Part shown: positions 1 to 8,652 of the stretch, piece by piece
Layout: each line of letters begins with the position of its first letter
Numbering within the stretch: the stretch's first letter is position 1
Source: an uncultured Erysipelotrichaceae bacterium
GTDB lineage: Bacteria; Bacillota_I; Bacilli_A; Erysipelotrichales; Erysipelotrichaceae
NCBI GenBank assembly: GCA_946537255.1
Contig: CAMNFS010000019.1
Coordinates: 1-32,908, forward strand
DNA: 32,908 nt
Direction: 5' to 3'
Position numbers and translations under genes: made by a program
The notes under the pieces: generated by a model
Database searches by the model: none
What the model was told of the DNA's origin: nothing
Seen by the model: the letters and a program-made list of their open reading frames with translations, nothing else

Positions 1-230
1 TAAGGATGTGACTTTGTTTTCCATAGCTGATGGCAGGGAGAAATGCTCTTCACACCGGCTGCTGCAAGTCAAGCCAATGCGTGAGCTTCAGACGGAGTGA
101 TTCTTATGAGTTCTGTTTTCAGAAACGGACTGCTTCAGTGAATGGAGCGTAAAAATGGAAAAAAACAGAAGGATCCTGTAAGATTTCATCAGATTCAGAA
201 GACAGATGTTAAAGAAAAGGAGACACGGAA
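1..230. other. Leading intergenic stretch, no gene seen
   Basis: No convincing reading frame, RNA gene or terminator is visible in this leading stretch. It is probably the 3' flank of a gene outside the window plus the leader of the glutaredoxin-like gene. A TAAGAT at 179-184 could be a -10 box, but no good -35 sits upstream of it. Confidence 0.4.
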
Positions 231-542
231 ATGATAAAAATCTATGGAATGCCCACATGTCCTTACTGTGACTATATTCATGAACAGATTATCGGCAGAG
301 AAAGTGAATTTGAATACATCAACATCGGTGAAAATATCCGGAATATGAGTGCTTTTACAAGACTGCGGGATCAGAATCCGGTATTTGATCACTGCAAGGA
401 AATCGGAGATGTCGGAATTCCTGCGTTTGTGTTTGAGGATGGAAGAGTTTCGATCGATCCTGCGGACGCAGGGCTGATTGAATACGGGACCCCGAACGCC
501 TGCTCGATTGCGGACCATAAGAGCGGAAGAAAAGGGTGCTGA
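231..542 (+). CDS. Glutaredoxin-like thiol-disulfide protein
   Basis: A 103-residue protein with the glutaredoxin fold signature. It opens with a short beta strand leading to CPYC at residues 10-13 (the dithiol active site), followed by a helix and a GIPAF segment near residue 62 that provides the cis-proline of the thioredoxin fold. Family members reduce disulfides or glutathionylated proteins in the cytoplasm. The length fits a single-domain glutaredoxin with a short extra tail. The tail holds two further cysteines, one about 14 residues from the end and one as the last residue (KGC). The ATG at 231 follows AAGGAGA with good spacing. A terminator follows, so it appears monocistronic. The partner and electron donor cannot be told from the context, and a NrdH-like role is possible but no ribonucleotide reductase is nearby. 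Confidence 0.85.
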   Translation: MIKIYGMPTCPYCDYIHEQIIGRESEFEYINIGENIRNMSAFTRLRDQNPVFDHCKEIGDVGIPAFVFEDGRVSIDPADAGLIEYGTPNACSIADHKSGRKGC

Positions 543-572
543 GATTCTAAAAGAATCATGATTCCATAACAG

Positions 573-593
573 CCGGACACCGTTCCGGTTTTT
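573..593 (+). terminator. Intrinsic terminator after glutaredoxin-like gene
   Basis: CCGGA (573-577) pairs with TCCGG (584-588) across a six-base loop and is followed by five T. Two further short palindromes lie between the stop codon and this hairpin: GATTCT/AGAATC at 543-557 and GAATCATGATTC at 553-564. Confidence 0.7.
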
Positions 594-647
594 ATCTGGA
601 AGCGGCAGAGATGTTTTTTGGCGATGTGTTTTTTTGAACCGATATGA

Positions 648-676
648 TTGGGGGACTAATCTTTTTTTGCTATGAT
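648..676 (+). promoter_or_regulatory. Sigma-A promoter of the CAP/Ig surface protein gene
   Basis: TTGGGG (648-653), a 17-base spacer and TATGAT (671-676). A TG dinucleotide one base before the -10 (668-669) makes it an extended -10. It lies about 60 bases before the start codon of the large secreted protein. Confidence 0.5.
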
Positions 677-736
677 TAACTCATAGTTCTGCCACGTTTT
701 GAATGTGCGGGCAGTTTTTGGAAAGGAGAATTTGCT

Positions 737-3700
737 TTGAAAAGAAAAAGTGTTTTAAGGACATCCATTCAGCTGTTTCTTTCACTGCTTCTTGCGCTTC
801 CTCAGGGAATGAATGTATTTGCGGAAGAAACAGAGAACACTGAGGAAACAGAGATGTCAGAAACCTCTCTGGAAGTGGAGGATCCGGAAGTCAGTGATCC
901 TGAACCTTCTGAAACCATTGCGCCGGAAGAAACGGAAAACGATCCGGCTGAGGCAGAAGGTGAGATCGAAGAAACTGAAGAAGTGGAAGAAACCGATTCC
1001 GTAAGGGACGGGGAGGAAGAGAAGGCTGAAGTCAGTCTGATTCTCTCTCCTTTGGAAGCACACCTTCATGTGGGTGAAACCCAGGCTTTCTTAGCGGAGA
1101 TCACCGGGGCTGATGAAGGGACGGAAATCATCTGGACTTCAGATCATCCTGAGATTCTTTCCGTGGATGCAGAGGGCATGGCAACAGCGCTTCAGAAGGG
1201 AAGCGCATCCGTGCGGGCAGCGCTTGCGGATGGAAGTGTCTACGCGGAAGCTTCGGTAACGATCCAGGAAAAGATACCAGGTCAGATTGAGTTTGCAGAG
1301 AGCAGCTATGAGGTAATGGAAGGAGATACGGTTACCGTATCCTATGAACTGACAGGCGGCAAATCCTCTGATATTCACTGGACCGTCAGTGATCCTTCCG
1401 TGATCGAAATCAGTACGGATAAGGAAGGGGAAGTCTCTATCAAAGGCCTGCAGTCCGGTGTTGCGGAAGTTCAGGCGGAAATCGACGGCATTCTCAGCTT
1501 GTTCGGGGTTGTTGTTCTTGCGAAGACGAAGGAATATCAGGAAGAATATACCTCTCTTGCATCGGGAAGTACGATCACCGGATACTATTCCGTTAGATTC
1601 GGACAGAGCGAAGCGAGATCCCTTGCGGAACAGGTCAACAACTACCGTCTGAATTCAGCTCATATGTCCACTCTGGTATATGACTACCGGATTGAGGAAT
1701 ACGCGATGCAGCTGGCAGCGGAGTCCGTGCTTGATTTTTCCGCAACCCGGCCGGATGGAAGCGCCTGGTATTCTGTTTTCGATTATTCCATCTACGGCTA
1801 CCATACCAGTACCAACCTGAATGAGAATCTGTTTGCCGGCAACGGCGGCAGTCTCGGTACCGCCACTCTCGCTTTTAACAAAATCATGTCGGATAATACG
1901 CTCCGTTCCAATTCTCTGAGAGCCCGCAACCGTTCCTTCGGTATCGGTCATGTCATCTATGATGAAACAGATTACTGGGTCATGCTGTTTTCCGATAATG
2001 CGGTCAGTACTTCTCAGACTTCTCCGATTGACGGAACGGATGATGTATCTGTCAGAATCCGCAGCGGACTTTACTCTTCGCCGAGTTTTCATGCAAGTAA
2101 ATCCGTTCTTAAGGTCAATGTCAATAAAAAAGCCGCGGTGCCTTCCGTCACCGGAACGGTCAAGGTGAAACTGGGCGGAAACAGAACGGATATTAATTTT
2201 TCCGGTTATACGAATTCCTGGGCGCTGGATCATGTCGGAGTGAAATATGCGGAACTGATCAGGGAAGGGAATACCCGCAAGGTTGCGGCCGGTCCTCTGC
2301 CGAACAATGATGAAGTGGCATATCTCATAGACACTGTTTCTTTCAATGGCAGTCATTATGACGTCAAGGTTCAGCTGAGAGTCATTCAGCCGGTGGAAAG
2401 GGTGGAAGTCTCTCCGCAAAGCATTGAGATCTATGCCGGAGATACCTTCCGGCTGACTGCCAGGGTCTATCCGGATAATGCTACGGATAAGAGTGTTTCC
2501 TGGACAAGCTCAAATACTGCAATTGCTTCCGTCAACTCCCAGGGTCTTGTCACTGGAAAAAAGGGCGGCAGAAACAAAATCACCGTTATCACCAAAGACG
2601 GCGGATTTAAGGCATCCTGTGATGTCACCGTCAAAATCAGAGCGGAAGGGCTCGCGTTTGAGATTGATGAACTGACCATGACGCCCGGTCTTACCGACAG
2701 GCTGGTTCCCGTGTTTACTCCGAAGAATACCACCGATCAGCGGGTAACCTTTACCTCTTCCGACAGTACAAAGGTGGAAGTTGTGAATAATGGAACCTAC
2801 GGAACGGTAAACGCAAAGAAACTGACGGATGACACACCGGTTATTATCACGATGACCTCTGTCGATAATCCGAGCCTTTCTGCAGAGCTTCCGGTTACAG
2901 TCAAGGATAAGGGGAAAGTCAGCAGACCGGTCGGATCCTATCTCTATGATTCCGAATATGAATTCCCCATGTTCGAATACGAACCGGACGACGAGATGAT
3001 CAACTATATCATTAAGGGTGATCTCATCAGCCTGCATACGAGCACCAGCGATGCCCGGCTCTATTACACGCTGGATGGTTCCACACCTTCTTCCTCCAGC
3101 AAAAGGTATACCGGCCCGTTCAAATTCAACGGCGGCTCCGTAACCCTCAAGGTGATTGCGGTCGGTCCGGATACGATGAAGAACAGTGATGTCGCGGAAT
3201 ACCGGATTGAAGAGGATGATGTGCCGACATGGGATATCCTTGATGAGGATCTTGAGGAAGCACTGCAGAAATACGGACAGATTCCAAATGGCCTGTGGGG
3301 AGCCGGCTTCGGAAAACCGCAGACCTATACCGGAACCAAGATCGTCTTCCCGGAATTCCGGGTATATTACCGGCACCGTCGTCTGACAATCAACCAGGAT
3401 TACAAAGTCAGTTACAAGAACAATGTGAATGTCAGTGCAGTCAATCCTTCCGTCATTATTACCGGAGCAGGTAACTATACAGGAAAAACCACGGTTCCGT
3501 TTGAGATCCAGCCGCTTCCGATCAATGAGGAAAACGGATTCAGTTATGAGAGTGAACTGTATCTTGTTCTTTCCAAAAAGGCCCTGAAGCCATCGCCGGT
3601 GATTCTCTGGAATGGCAAGAAGCTGAAGAACAATACGGATTATGTTGTTTCCTACAGCCGGAACAGGGAAGGGACCGATATCATCAGTGAAATCACAGAA

Positions 3701-5233
3701 CCGGGTGAATATTATGGAATCATTACCGGCGTAAAGAACTTCACCTCCGAAGAAGCGACCCGTCTGAGTGTTCCGATTCATGTGGAGAGGGATGTCGAAC
3801 TTCTCAGCAAGGCAACCATGAAGATTGCGGATGTGGAGTATACCGGTCAGCCGATCGATCCCGATCAGCTTGCGATTACGGTCAAGTCAGGGAAAAAGGT
3901 ACTTGAGAAGGGGACGGATTATGTTGTTCTGCCCCTGGATCCGGAAGAATGCACAGAGATCGGTACCGTGAGTCTTACCATCCGGGCAGTGGACGGCAGT
4001 GAGTACATGGGCGAAAAGACCGGCACCTTCAGAATCACCGGAAAATCGCTTTCCAAGGCTAAAATATTCTGCCTTGGAAACGCCGTGACATATACCGGTA
4101 CAACCTTTACTCTGAAGGATCTGTTTGTAAGCAATCCAAGCCGTCCGGATCTGAAGACGGTTACCCTCTATGACGGAAATGAAAAGCTCACGGAAGGCGT
4201 GGATTATGAAGCCGAAGTCAACGGTCAGAACAACGGAAAGGGAACAGTCCGCTTTGTTGGAAAAGGCAGATATACCGGGACGCTGTCCAAAGGATTCACC
4301 ATCCGTAAGAGAAATATCGCCCCCAGCGATCTTGTGATCTATGTATTTGACACATACTATTCCAAAACCGGCGCGCGTCCGGATGTCTATGTATTCCTGA
4401 AGACGGACAAGGACCATGGGTATGAAATTGATGAAGGGGTATATGGAATCTATCTTGAGGAGAATGAGGATTATACCCTGAAGATCACCAACAACAAGAA
4501 CGTCTATACGGATGAGGACTTCCGGACTCCGAAACCTCCGACAGTCACCATCACGATGAAGGGGAATTACTCCGGCAAGGCTGCTGAATACTTCCTGATT
4601 CAGCAGGGAGATCTCAGTGAACTGACAATCACCGCCGAGGATCTTGCGTATGCGGCAAAGAACAAAGGCGCGAAAAACTATGTCAAACCGGTCATTACGG
4701 GCGCGGACGGAAAAACTCTGACGCTGAACAAGGATTTTACTGTGAATTACTACTATGCTCAGGACGCAAAGGTCAACGGATCGGATACCTTCAATCGTGC
4801 GTATGGAACAGAAATCAGAGATACGGATGTCCCGGACGCGGGAACTGTCATTGCGGTTGAGGCAACCGGTATCGGCTCGTATTACGGAACGCTGAAGACA
4901 GAATACAGAATCGTTGACAAGACGAGCCGGATTTCCTCTTCCACTGTCAGGATCGATTATCGAAATGGAAAGAAGAACTACTTTGAATATACCGGCGCGC
5001 AGATTATTCCTTCCGAGGAAAACCTGTCGGTAACACTCAAGAAAGTTCCTCTGAGATACGGTGTGGATTATGAGATCCAGTCCATCACAAACAACATCAG
5101 GGCAGGCAAGGCCACCATGGTCATCCATGGTATCGGAATCTATGGCGGAACCAAGAAAGTGACGTTCAATATCGGCAAACAGCCGATGAATATCATCGAT
5201 ATCCTCAGAATTGCCCTGGGGCTTTCGTTCTGA
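737..5233 (+). CDS. Large secreted CAP-domain / Ig-like repeat surface protein
   Basis: A 1498-residue exported protein. Residues 1-30 form a signal peptide (positive start, Leu-rich core, FAEE cleavage region), followed by a very acidic Glu/Thr/Pro linker to about residue 95. Two Big_2-type Ig-like domains (about 99-178 and 183-260) precede a CAP/SCP-like domain (about 288-425, with VNNYR, an ATLAFN segment and a WVMLFSDNA end). More Big_2 domains follow at about 551-632 and 636-723, then a chitobiase-C-terminal-like module (about 757-825, YYTLDGSTP). The rest (about 842-1485) is seven units, each closing on a Gly-x-Tyr-x-Gly...Phe-x-Ile pattern such as YTGKTTVPFEI. No LPxTG motif or C-terminal anchor with a basic tail is seen; the protein ends in a short hydrophobic helix (IIDILRIALGLSF). 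TTG or GTG starts are not needed: the frame opens at TTG 737, preceded by GGAAAGGAGAA. The role is inferred as adhesion or cell-surface interaction; the CAP activity is unknown. Confidence 0.85.
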   Translation: MKRKSVLRTSIQLFLSLLLALPQGMNVFAEETENTEETEMSETSLEVEDPEVSDPEPSETIAPEETENDPAEAEGEIEETEEVEETDSVRDGEEEKAEVSLILSPLEAHLHVGETQAFLAEITGADEGTEIIWTSDHPEILSVDAEGMATALQKGSASVRAALADGSVYAEASVTIQEKIPGQIEFAESSYEVMEGDTVTVSYELTGGKSSDIHWTVSDPSVIEISTDKEGEVSIKGLQSGVAEVQAEIDGILSLFGVVVLAKTKEYQEEYTSLASGSTITGYYSVRFGQSEARSLAEQVNNYRLNSAHMSTLVYDYRIEEYAMQLAAESVLDFSATRPDGSAWYSVFDYSIYGYHTSTNLNENLFAGNGGSLGTATLAFNKIMSDNTLRSNSLRARNRSFGIGHVIYDETDYWVMLFSDNAVSTSQTSPIDGTDDVSVRIRSGLYSSPSFHASKSVLKVNVNKKAAVPSVTGTVKVKLGGNRTDINFSGYTNSWALDHVGVKYAELIREGNTRKVAAGPLPNNDEVAYLIDTVSFNGSHYDVKVQLRVIQPVERVEVSPQSIEIYAGDTFRLTARVYPDNATDKSVSWTSSNTAIASVNSQGLVTGKKGGRNKITVITKDGGFKASCDVTVKIRAEGLAFEIDELTMTPGLTDRLVPVFTPKNTTDQRVTFTSSDSTKVEVVNNGTYGTVNAKKLTDDTPVIITMTSVDNPSLSAELPVTVKDKGKVSRPVGSYLYDSEYEFPMFEYEPDDEMINYIIKGDLISLHTSTSDARLYYTLDGSTPSSSSKRYTGPFKFNGGSVTLKVIAVGPDTMKNSDVAEYRIEEDDVPTWDILDEDLEEALQKYGQIPNGLWGAGFGKPQTYTGTKIVFPEFRVYYRHRRLTINQDYKVSYKNNVNVSAVNPSVIITGAGNYTGKTTVPFEIQPLPINEENGFSYESELYLVLSKKALKPSPVILWNGKKLKNNTDYVVSYSRNREGTDIISEITEPGEYYGIITGVKNFTSEEATRLSVPIHVERDVELLSKATMKIADVEYTGQPIDPDQLAITVKSGKKVLEKGTDYVVLPLDPEECTEIGTVSLTIRAVDGSEYMGEKTGTFRITGKSLSKAKIFCLGNAVTYTGTTFTLKDLFVSNPSRPDLKTVTLYDGNEKLTEGVDYEAEVNGQNNGKGTVRFVGKGRYTGTLSKGFTIRKRNIAPSDLVIYVFDTYYSKTGARPDVYVFLKTDKDHGYEIDEGVYGIYLEENEDYTLKITNNKNVYTDEDFRTPKPPTVTITMKGNYSGKAAEYFLIQQGDLSELTITAEDLAYAAKNKGAKNYVKPVITGADGKTLTLNKDFTVNYYYAQDAKVNGSDTFNRAYGTEIRDTDVPDAGTVIAVEATGIGSYYGTLKTEYRIVDKTSRISSSTVRIDYRNGKKNYFEYTGAQIIPSEENLSVTLKKVPLRYGVDYEIQSITNNIRAGKATMVIHGIGIYGGTKKVTFNIGKQPMNIIDILRIALGLSF

Positions 5234-5277
5234 GAACCGTCCCATTCCTTCATGGAAGGGTCTGCTGAAGAAAGATC

Positions 5278-5328
5278 ATAAGAAAAGCCACTGAAACTGC
5301 AGCGTGCAGCACAGCGGCTTTTTCTTAT
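5278..5328. terminator. Bidirectional terminator
   Basis: A long interrupted stem: the arm at 5278-5293 (ATAAGAAAAGCCACTG) pairs with 5312-5328 (CAGCGGCTTTTTCTTAT). It carries T-rich 3' sides on both strands and lies between two convergent genes, so it can end both the CAP gene and the aldo/keto reductase gene. A smaller hairpin is present upstream at about 5243-5259. Confidence 0.75.
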
Positions 5329-5376
5329 GAATCATGAGGGAATCGGGATGCGACAGGATTTGCAGGGCTTTGAATG

Positions 5377-6489
5377 TTATTCATAGAGAGCCGCAAATTC
5401 CTCCAGATATCTGCGGATTTCAATGTGCTGGGGACAGATGCCTTCACATCTTCCGCACTTCAGGCACTCCGATGCTTTGGCATGGTTCATGGAATAGCGC
5501 TGGTAATACATGTTGGTTTTGTTTCCGGTTACGGCAAACAGATTCAGAAGACCGAAGTAGTCCGGAATATTCACACTGATCGGGCACTCTTCCATACAGT
5601 ATCTGCAGCCGGTGCAGGGCACCTTCAGGGTGCGGTTGAGGATGGCGGTGATTTCTTCCACCAGCCGCATCTCTTCACTGGAAAGCGGGTGAAAGTCTTT
5701 CATGAAGGAAGTATTGTCATTCACCTGATCCATACTGCTCATTCCGCTCAGGACCGTTTCGACTTCTGAAAGAGAAGCTGCGTAGCGAATGGCAAGCGAA
5801 GACGGGGAGGGGATGGATTCCTCCTTCTGATAGAATGCGTTGAACACTTCCATGGCTTCTTCCGGAAGCCTTGCGAGGGTTCCGCCTTTTACCGGCTCCA
5901 TGACCATGACTTTCTTTCCGTGCCTGACAGCGGTTTCGTAGCATTTTCCGGACTGCGCTACAGCGCTGTTCCAGTCGAGATAGTTGATCTGAAGCTGAAC
6001 AAAGTCCACCTCGGGATGTTCCTTCAGAATCCTGTCAAGGGTTTCAGCGTCATCGTGAAAGGAAAATCCGATTTTTCTGACCTTTCCTGCTTTCTTCAGA
6101 TTCTCGATGAAGGAAAACCCTCCGAACTGTTCGCATGCCGCATAGCGGTCGCGCCCCATATTGTGCAGAAGATAATAATCAAAGTAATCCACTCCGCATC
6201 GGTCCAGCTGTTCCTGGAAGAATTTCGGATAGTCTGCGGCGGAGCGTACTCTTATGATGGGCATTTTATCCGCAAGCAGAAAATTTTCGCGCGGTACACG
6301 CTTTACGAGCGCTTCTCTGACTGTGGATTCTGAACATTCCCCGTGATAGGGATAGGCAGTATCGAAATAGATAAAGCCGCGGTCCAGAAACAGATCGATC
6401 ATGGCTTTGAACTGATCCAGATCAATTGTTTTCGGATCATCCGGATTGAAAAGCGGAAGCCGCATTGTGCCGAATCCGAGTTTTTTCAT
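5377..6489 (-). CDS. Aldo/keto reductase with C-terminal [4Fe-4S] ferredoxin domain
   Basis: A 370-residue protein. Residues 1-270 form an aldo/keto reductase barrel with DTAYPYHG at 43-50 (Asp43 and the catalytic Tyr48), a lysine in LADK near 74 and a histidine in YYLLHN near 119. The C-terminal part carries two C-x2-C-x2-C-x3-C-P motifs (PCTGCRYCMEECP and ECLKCGRCEGICP), each expected to bind a [4Fe-4S] cluster. This architecture is widespread in anaerobes; the substrate is unknown, and the clusters suggest coupling of NAD(P)H-type carbonyl reduction to another electron carrier. The ATG at 6489 follows AAAGGAGA. It is monocistronic, with its own promoter and a shared terminator downstream. 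Confidence 0.93.
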   Translation of the reverse strand: MKKLGFGTMRLPLFNPDDPKTIDLDQFKAMIDLFLDRGFIYFDTAYPYHGECSESTVREALVKRVPRENFLLADKMPIIRVRSAADYPKFFQEQLDRCGVDYFDYYLLHNMGRDRYAACEQFGGFSFIENLKKAGKVRKIGFSFHDDAETLDRILKEHPEVDFVQLQINYLDWNSAVAQSGKCYETAVRHGKKVMVMEPVKGGTLARLPEEAMEVFNAFYQKEESIPSPSSLAIRYAASLSEVETVLSGMSSMDQVNDNTSFMKDFHPLSSEEMRLVEEITAILNRTLKVPCTGCRYCMEECPISVNIPDYFGLLNLFAVTGNKTNMYYQRYSMNHAKASECLKCGRCEGICPQHIEIRRYLEEFAALYE

Positions 6490-6510
6490 GCTGATGTTCT
6501 CCTTTTATTC

Positions 6511-6539
6511 ATTGTATTGAAAAACACAGGAAAAATTAA
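6511..6539 (-). promoter_or_regulatory. Probable promoter of the aldo/keto reductase gene
   Basis: Read on the minus strand: TTAATT (6539-6534), 17 bases, TACAAT (6516-6511), followed by the AAAGGAG ribosome-binding site and the ATG at 6489. The -35 is a weak match. Confidence 0.45.
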
Positions 6540-6676
6540 AAAAGTCGACTGCTGTGTACCTATTTCCTAGCCACTGACTGCGGCAGGTACGGCTTTCACG
6601 TGATTCCTGCGGCAGAAAGAAAAATCACCATACCGCATGGAAAGAGACTGTAAGGTACTTCATTTTCGGAAATCAC

Positions 6677-6685
6677 TGATACAAT
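6677..6685 (+). promoter_or_regulatory. Extended -10 element before a small unassigned gene
   Basis: TG-A-TACAAT at 6677-6685 fits an extended -10. No convincing -35 is seen 16-18 bases upstream. The remainder of 6490-6777 shows no gene. Confidence 0.4.
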
Positions 6686-6777
6686 ACAGGATAGATCAGT
6701 CAGCTGATCATCAGACTGAAAGAAGGGTATCCGTCTGAAGGAATCGAAAACAGGACCGTACAGCTGCAGGGGGCATA

Positions 6778-7143
6778 ATGCGAATGGAACAAATGACATA
6801 TTGCAGAGACAGACTTCCGGAACCGGGAAACCGTGTGTACCATATTGTCAGCCGATATATCATGAACGGACAGCAGGAAGAAACTAACGAGACGGAGTAT
6901 TATCTCTCGGCTGCTCAGTACCGGGGAGACGGACTCTGGCAGGAATATGATGAGATCTATTTCCGGATTGGAACAGAAGCGGAATATGCTCAGGGGATGA
7001 TTCTTCCGTCTGAGAAAAAAGACGGGGAACCCGCATCGTCTTTCAAAGACAGCACAGAAAAGGAAATGGCTCAGAATGTGGAGGTTGTGGCATATCTTCC
7101 GTTTCCGGAGTTTTCAGACCTTCTGAAAGCCGTGCAGAAATAA
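6778..7143 (+). CDS. Unassigned small soluble protein (121 aa)
   Basis: Not recognised. The protein has no signal peptide, no membrane segment and no clear catalytic motif. It is rich in Glu, Tyr and Gln, with a Tyr-rich middle (residues 20-65) of alternating polar and aromatic residues that looks like a small mostly beta domain. A more flexible Lys/Asp/Ser stretch follows around 80-95. The ATG at 6778 is preceded by a CAGGGGG purine run; a second in-frame ATG two codons on (6784) is an alternative. The next gene has its own promoter, so the two need not be co-transcribed. Coding status rests on an intact frame, a plausible ribosome-binding site and codon use like the neighbours. Confidence 0.65.
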   Translation: MRMEQMTYCRDRLPEPGNRVYHIVSRYIMNGQQEETNETEYYLSAAQYRGDGLWQEYDEIYFRIGTEAEYAQGMILPSEKKDGEPASSFKDSTEKEMAQNVEVVAYLPFPEFSDLLKAVQK

Positions 7144-7153
7144 ACCGCATGTT

Positions 7154-7182
7154 TTTACAGAAGGCGGGTGTTCTGCTAAGAT
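7154..7182 (+). promoter_or_regulatory. Sigma-A promoter of a small membrane protein gene
   Basis: TTTACA (7154-7159), a 17-base spacer and TAAGAT (7177-7182). TG at 7174-7175 gives an extended -10. This is a close match to consensus and lies 33 bases before the start codon. Confidence 0.7.
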
Positions 7183-7215
7183 GAACCACGAAATACAGTC
7201 AGGAGGAAGCCGCCA

Positions 7216-7656
7216 ATGAAGGCAGATGGAGCGAGAATTGTTTTAAAGGTATCGGGAGTGATACTTGGCATTATGGGAGTATTCTTTCTTGCGGTCGGTG
7301 CCATGAGCATTTCGGGAAGAACGTTGACGGATATCCTTTCGGCAAAGAACAATCCCTTTCTGGCTGAAGTATTCGTTCTTCTGGCTGGAAACGGCAGGAT
7401 GCCGTTGATCAGCGGCGCAGTCTACTGTGTATGCGCTGTTCTCTGCTTCCGGGCGTCCCTGGATGATGAATACGGCTCTTCTGCCTGGAACGGGTCTCTG
7501 ATTCTGTTCGCTTTGACGGCGTTCAACGGGTTTTCCATGGTGCGCAGCACCGGTGGAAACGGACCGGAGATTGTCTGTCTGTTTGTATTCCTTGGCTTCT
7601 GTCTTCTGATCAATACTGCCGCCAATAAAATACGGATCGAGTTTAACCGTCCTTGA
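7216..7656 (+). CDS. Unassigned four-helix membrane protein (146 aa)
   Basis: Not recognised as a named family. Four hydrophobic segments are visible: about residues 9-30 (VLKVSGVILGIMGVFFLAVG), 62-79, 92-107 and 118-134. They are joined by short polar loops, and the protein ends on the basic stretch NKIRIEFNRP. This predicts a small integral membrane protein with both ends on the cytoplasmic side. The ATG at 7216 follows AGGAGGAAG. It is transcribed from its own promoter and followed by a strong terminator, so it is a single-gene unit. No function can be assigned. Confidence 0.75.
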   Translation: MKADGARIVLKVSGVILGIMGVFFLAVGAMSISGRTLTDILSAKNNPFLAEVFVLLAGNGRMPLISGAVYCVCAVLCFRASLDDEYGSSAWNGSLILFALTAFNGFSMVRSTGGNGPEIVCLFVFLGFCLLINTAANKIRIEFNRP

Positions 7657-7739
7657 CATGCAGTATGAGAAGTCCTGCCTCTTTGTCTGCAAAATCCGCG
7701 GCAGAAGCGCATATGGCCTTTTGAAATATCTGAAATTCC

Positions 7740-7763
7740 TGCATCTTCGGATGCATTTTTTTT
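7740..7763 (+). terminator. Strong intrinsic terminator
   Basis: TGCATC (7740-7745), a TTCG tetraloop and GATGCA (7750-7755), followed by eight T. It ends the membrane protein transcript. Confidence 0.88.
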
Positions 7764-7860
7764 CGAATGCTCTTCCTTTTGTGAAAGAATAAGAACAGCA
7801 GGCACGCATGGATCCGGATTCTCTTTCGGCATCCGTGCAGTCCATCAGGGAGGAAATAGT

Positions 7861-8652
7861 ATGGCGTGGGCAACCGTATCATTCAGATCGGAAACGTTGA
7901 ATATGCCGGTTGAGGCGGAGGTTCTCATCCCTCAGCCCGGCTACAAGCATCTTTCACAGAGTACAGGCTTCAAAGTGATCATTCTTCTTCACGGCGCAAA
8001 CAATGACCGGAGCGAATGGCTTCTGAAAAGTCAGATCCATGATATGGTGCGTGAACTGCCGGTGATTGTTTTCATGCCTTCCGGGAAAAACAGTTTTTAT
8101 ATAAATACCTGGAACGGATACCGCTATATGGACTTCGTTTCCTGTGAGATTCCTTCGTTCATTCGTAACCACTTCCGGGTTTCTGATAAAAAGGAAGACT
8201 GGCTGATCGCCGGAGAATCGATGGGCGGATACGGGGCATTGGTCAACGGCTTCCTGCATCCGGACACCTTCGGCAATATTGCACAGTTCAGCGGCGCACT
8301 GAATATTCATGAAATCAGAGATGCGCTTCCCGGCATCCGGATGGAGAATCTGTTCGGACCGAATCTCGAGAAGGCAGCGACTTATGATCCGTACGCGCTT
8401 GCGGATAAAGTGCCGAATGAAAAAAGACCGAGACTGTTCATGTGCTGCGGCAATGAAGACATGCTGTATGCAGCCAACCGCCGCTTCTTTGGTGTGGTAA
8501 GGAATGGCTATGATGTGAGAGCTTCCTGGGGGATCGGCGGTCATGAATTCCAGTACTGGAATGAAAAACTGAAGGAAATGCTTGTCTGGTTTATGGAAGA
8601 AGAGGTTTCGGAAGGATTTATGATGGGGAGGAACGGCAATGATTTCCATTAA
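7861..8652 (+). CDS. Alpha/beta hydrolase, esterase family (first of tandem pair)
   Basis: A 263-residue serine esterase of the putative-esterase (esterase D / tributyrin esterase-like) family. The oxyanion-loop motif LLHGAN lies near residue 42-47, the nucleophile elbow is GESMGG with Ser120, an acidic position is offered by CGNED near 200, and the catalytic His lies in GGHEFQYW near 230. No signal peptide is present, so it acts in the cytoplasm, probably on short-chain acyl or acetyl esters. The ATG at 7861 follows GGAGGAAATAGT. Its end overlaps the start of the next gene by 14 bases, so the two are translationally coupled. The substrate is not known. Confidence 0.9.
   Translation: MAWATVSFRSETLNMPVEAEVLIPQPGYKHLSQSTGFKVIILLHGANNDRSEWLLKSQIHDMVRELPVIVFMPSGKNSFYINTWNGYRYMDFVSCEIPSFIRNHFRVSDKKEDWLIAGESMGGYGALVNGFLHPDTFGNIAQFSGALNIHEIRDALPGIRMENLFGPNLEKAATYDPYALADKVPNEKRPRLFMCCGNEDMLYAANRRFFGVVRNGYDVRASWGIGGHEFQYWNEKLKEMLVWFMEEEVSEGFMMGRNGNDFH

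Noticed and set aside
5240-5260. Small hairpin CCC-A-TTCC / GGAAGGG just after the CAP gene
   Set aside because: It has a bulge and no T-run; the stronger bidirectional terminator at 5278-5328 explains termination.
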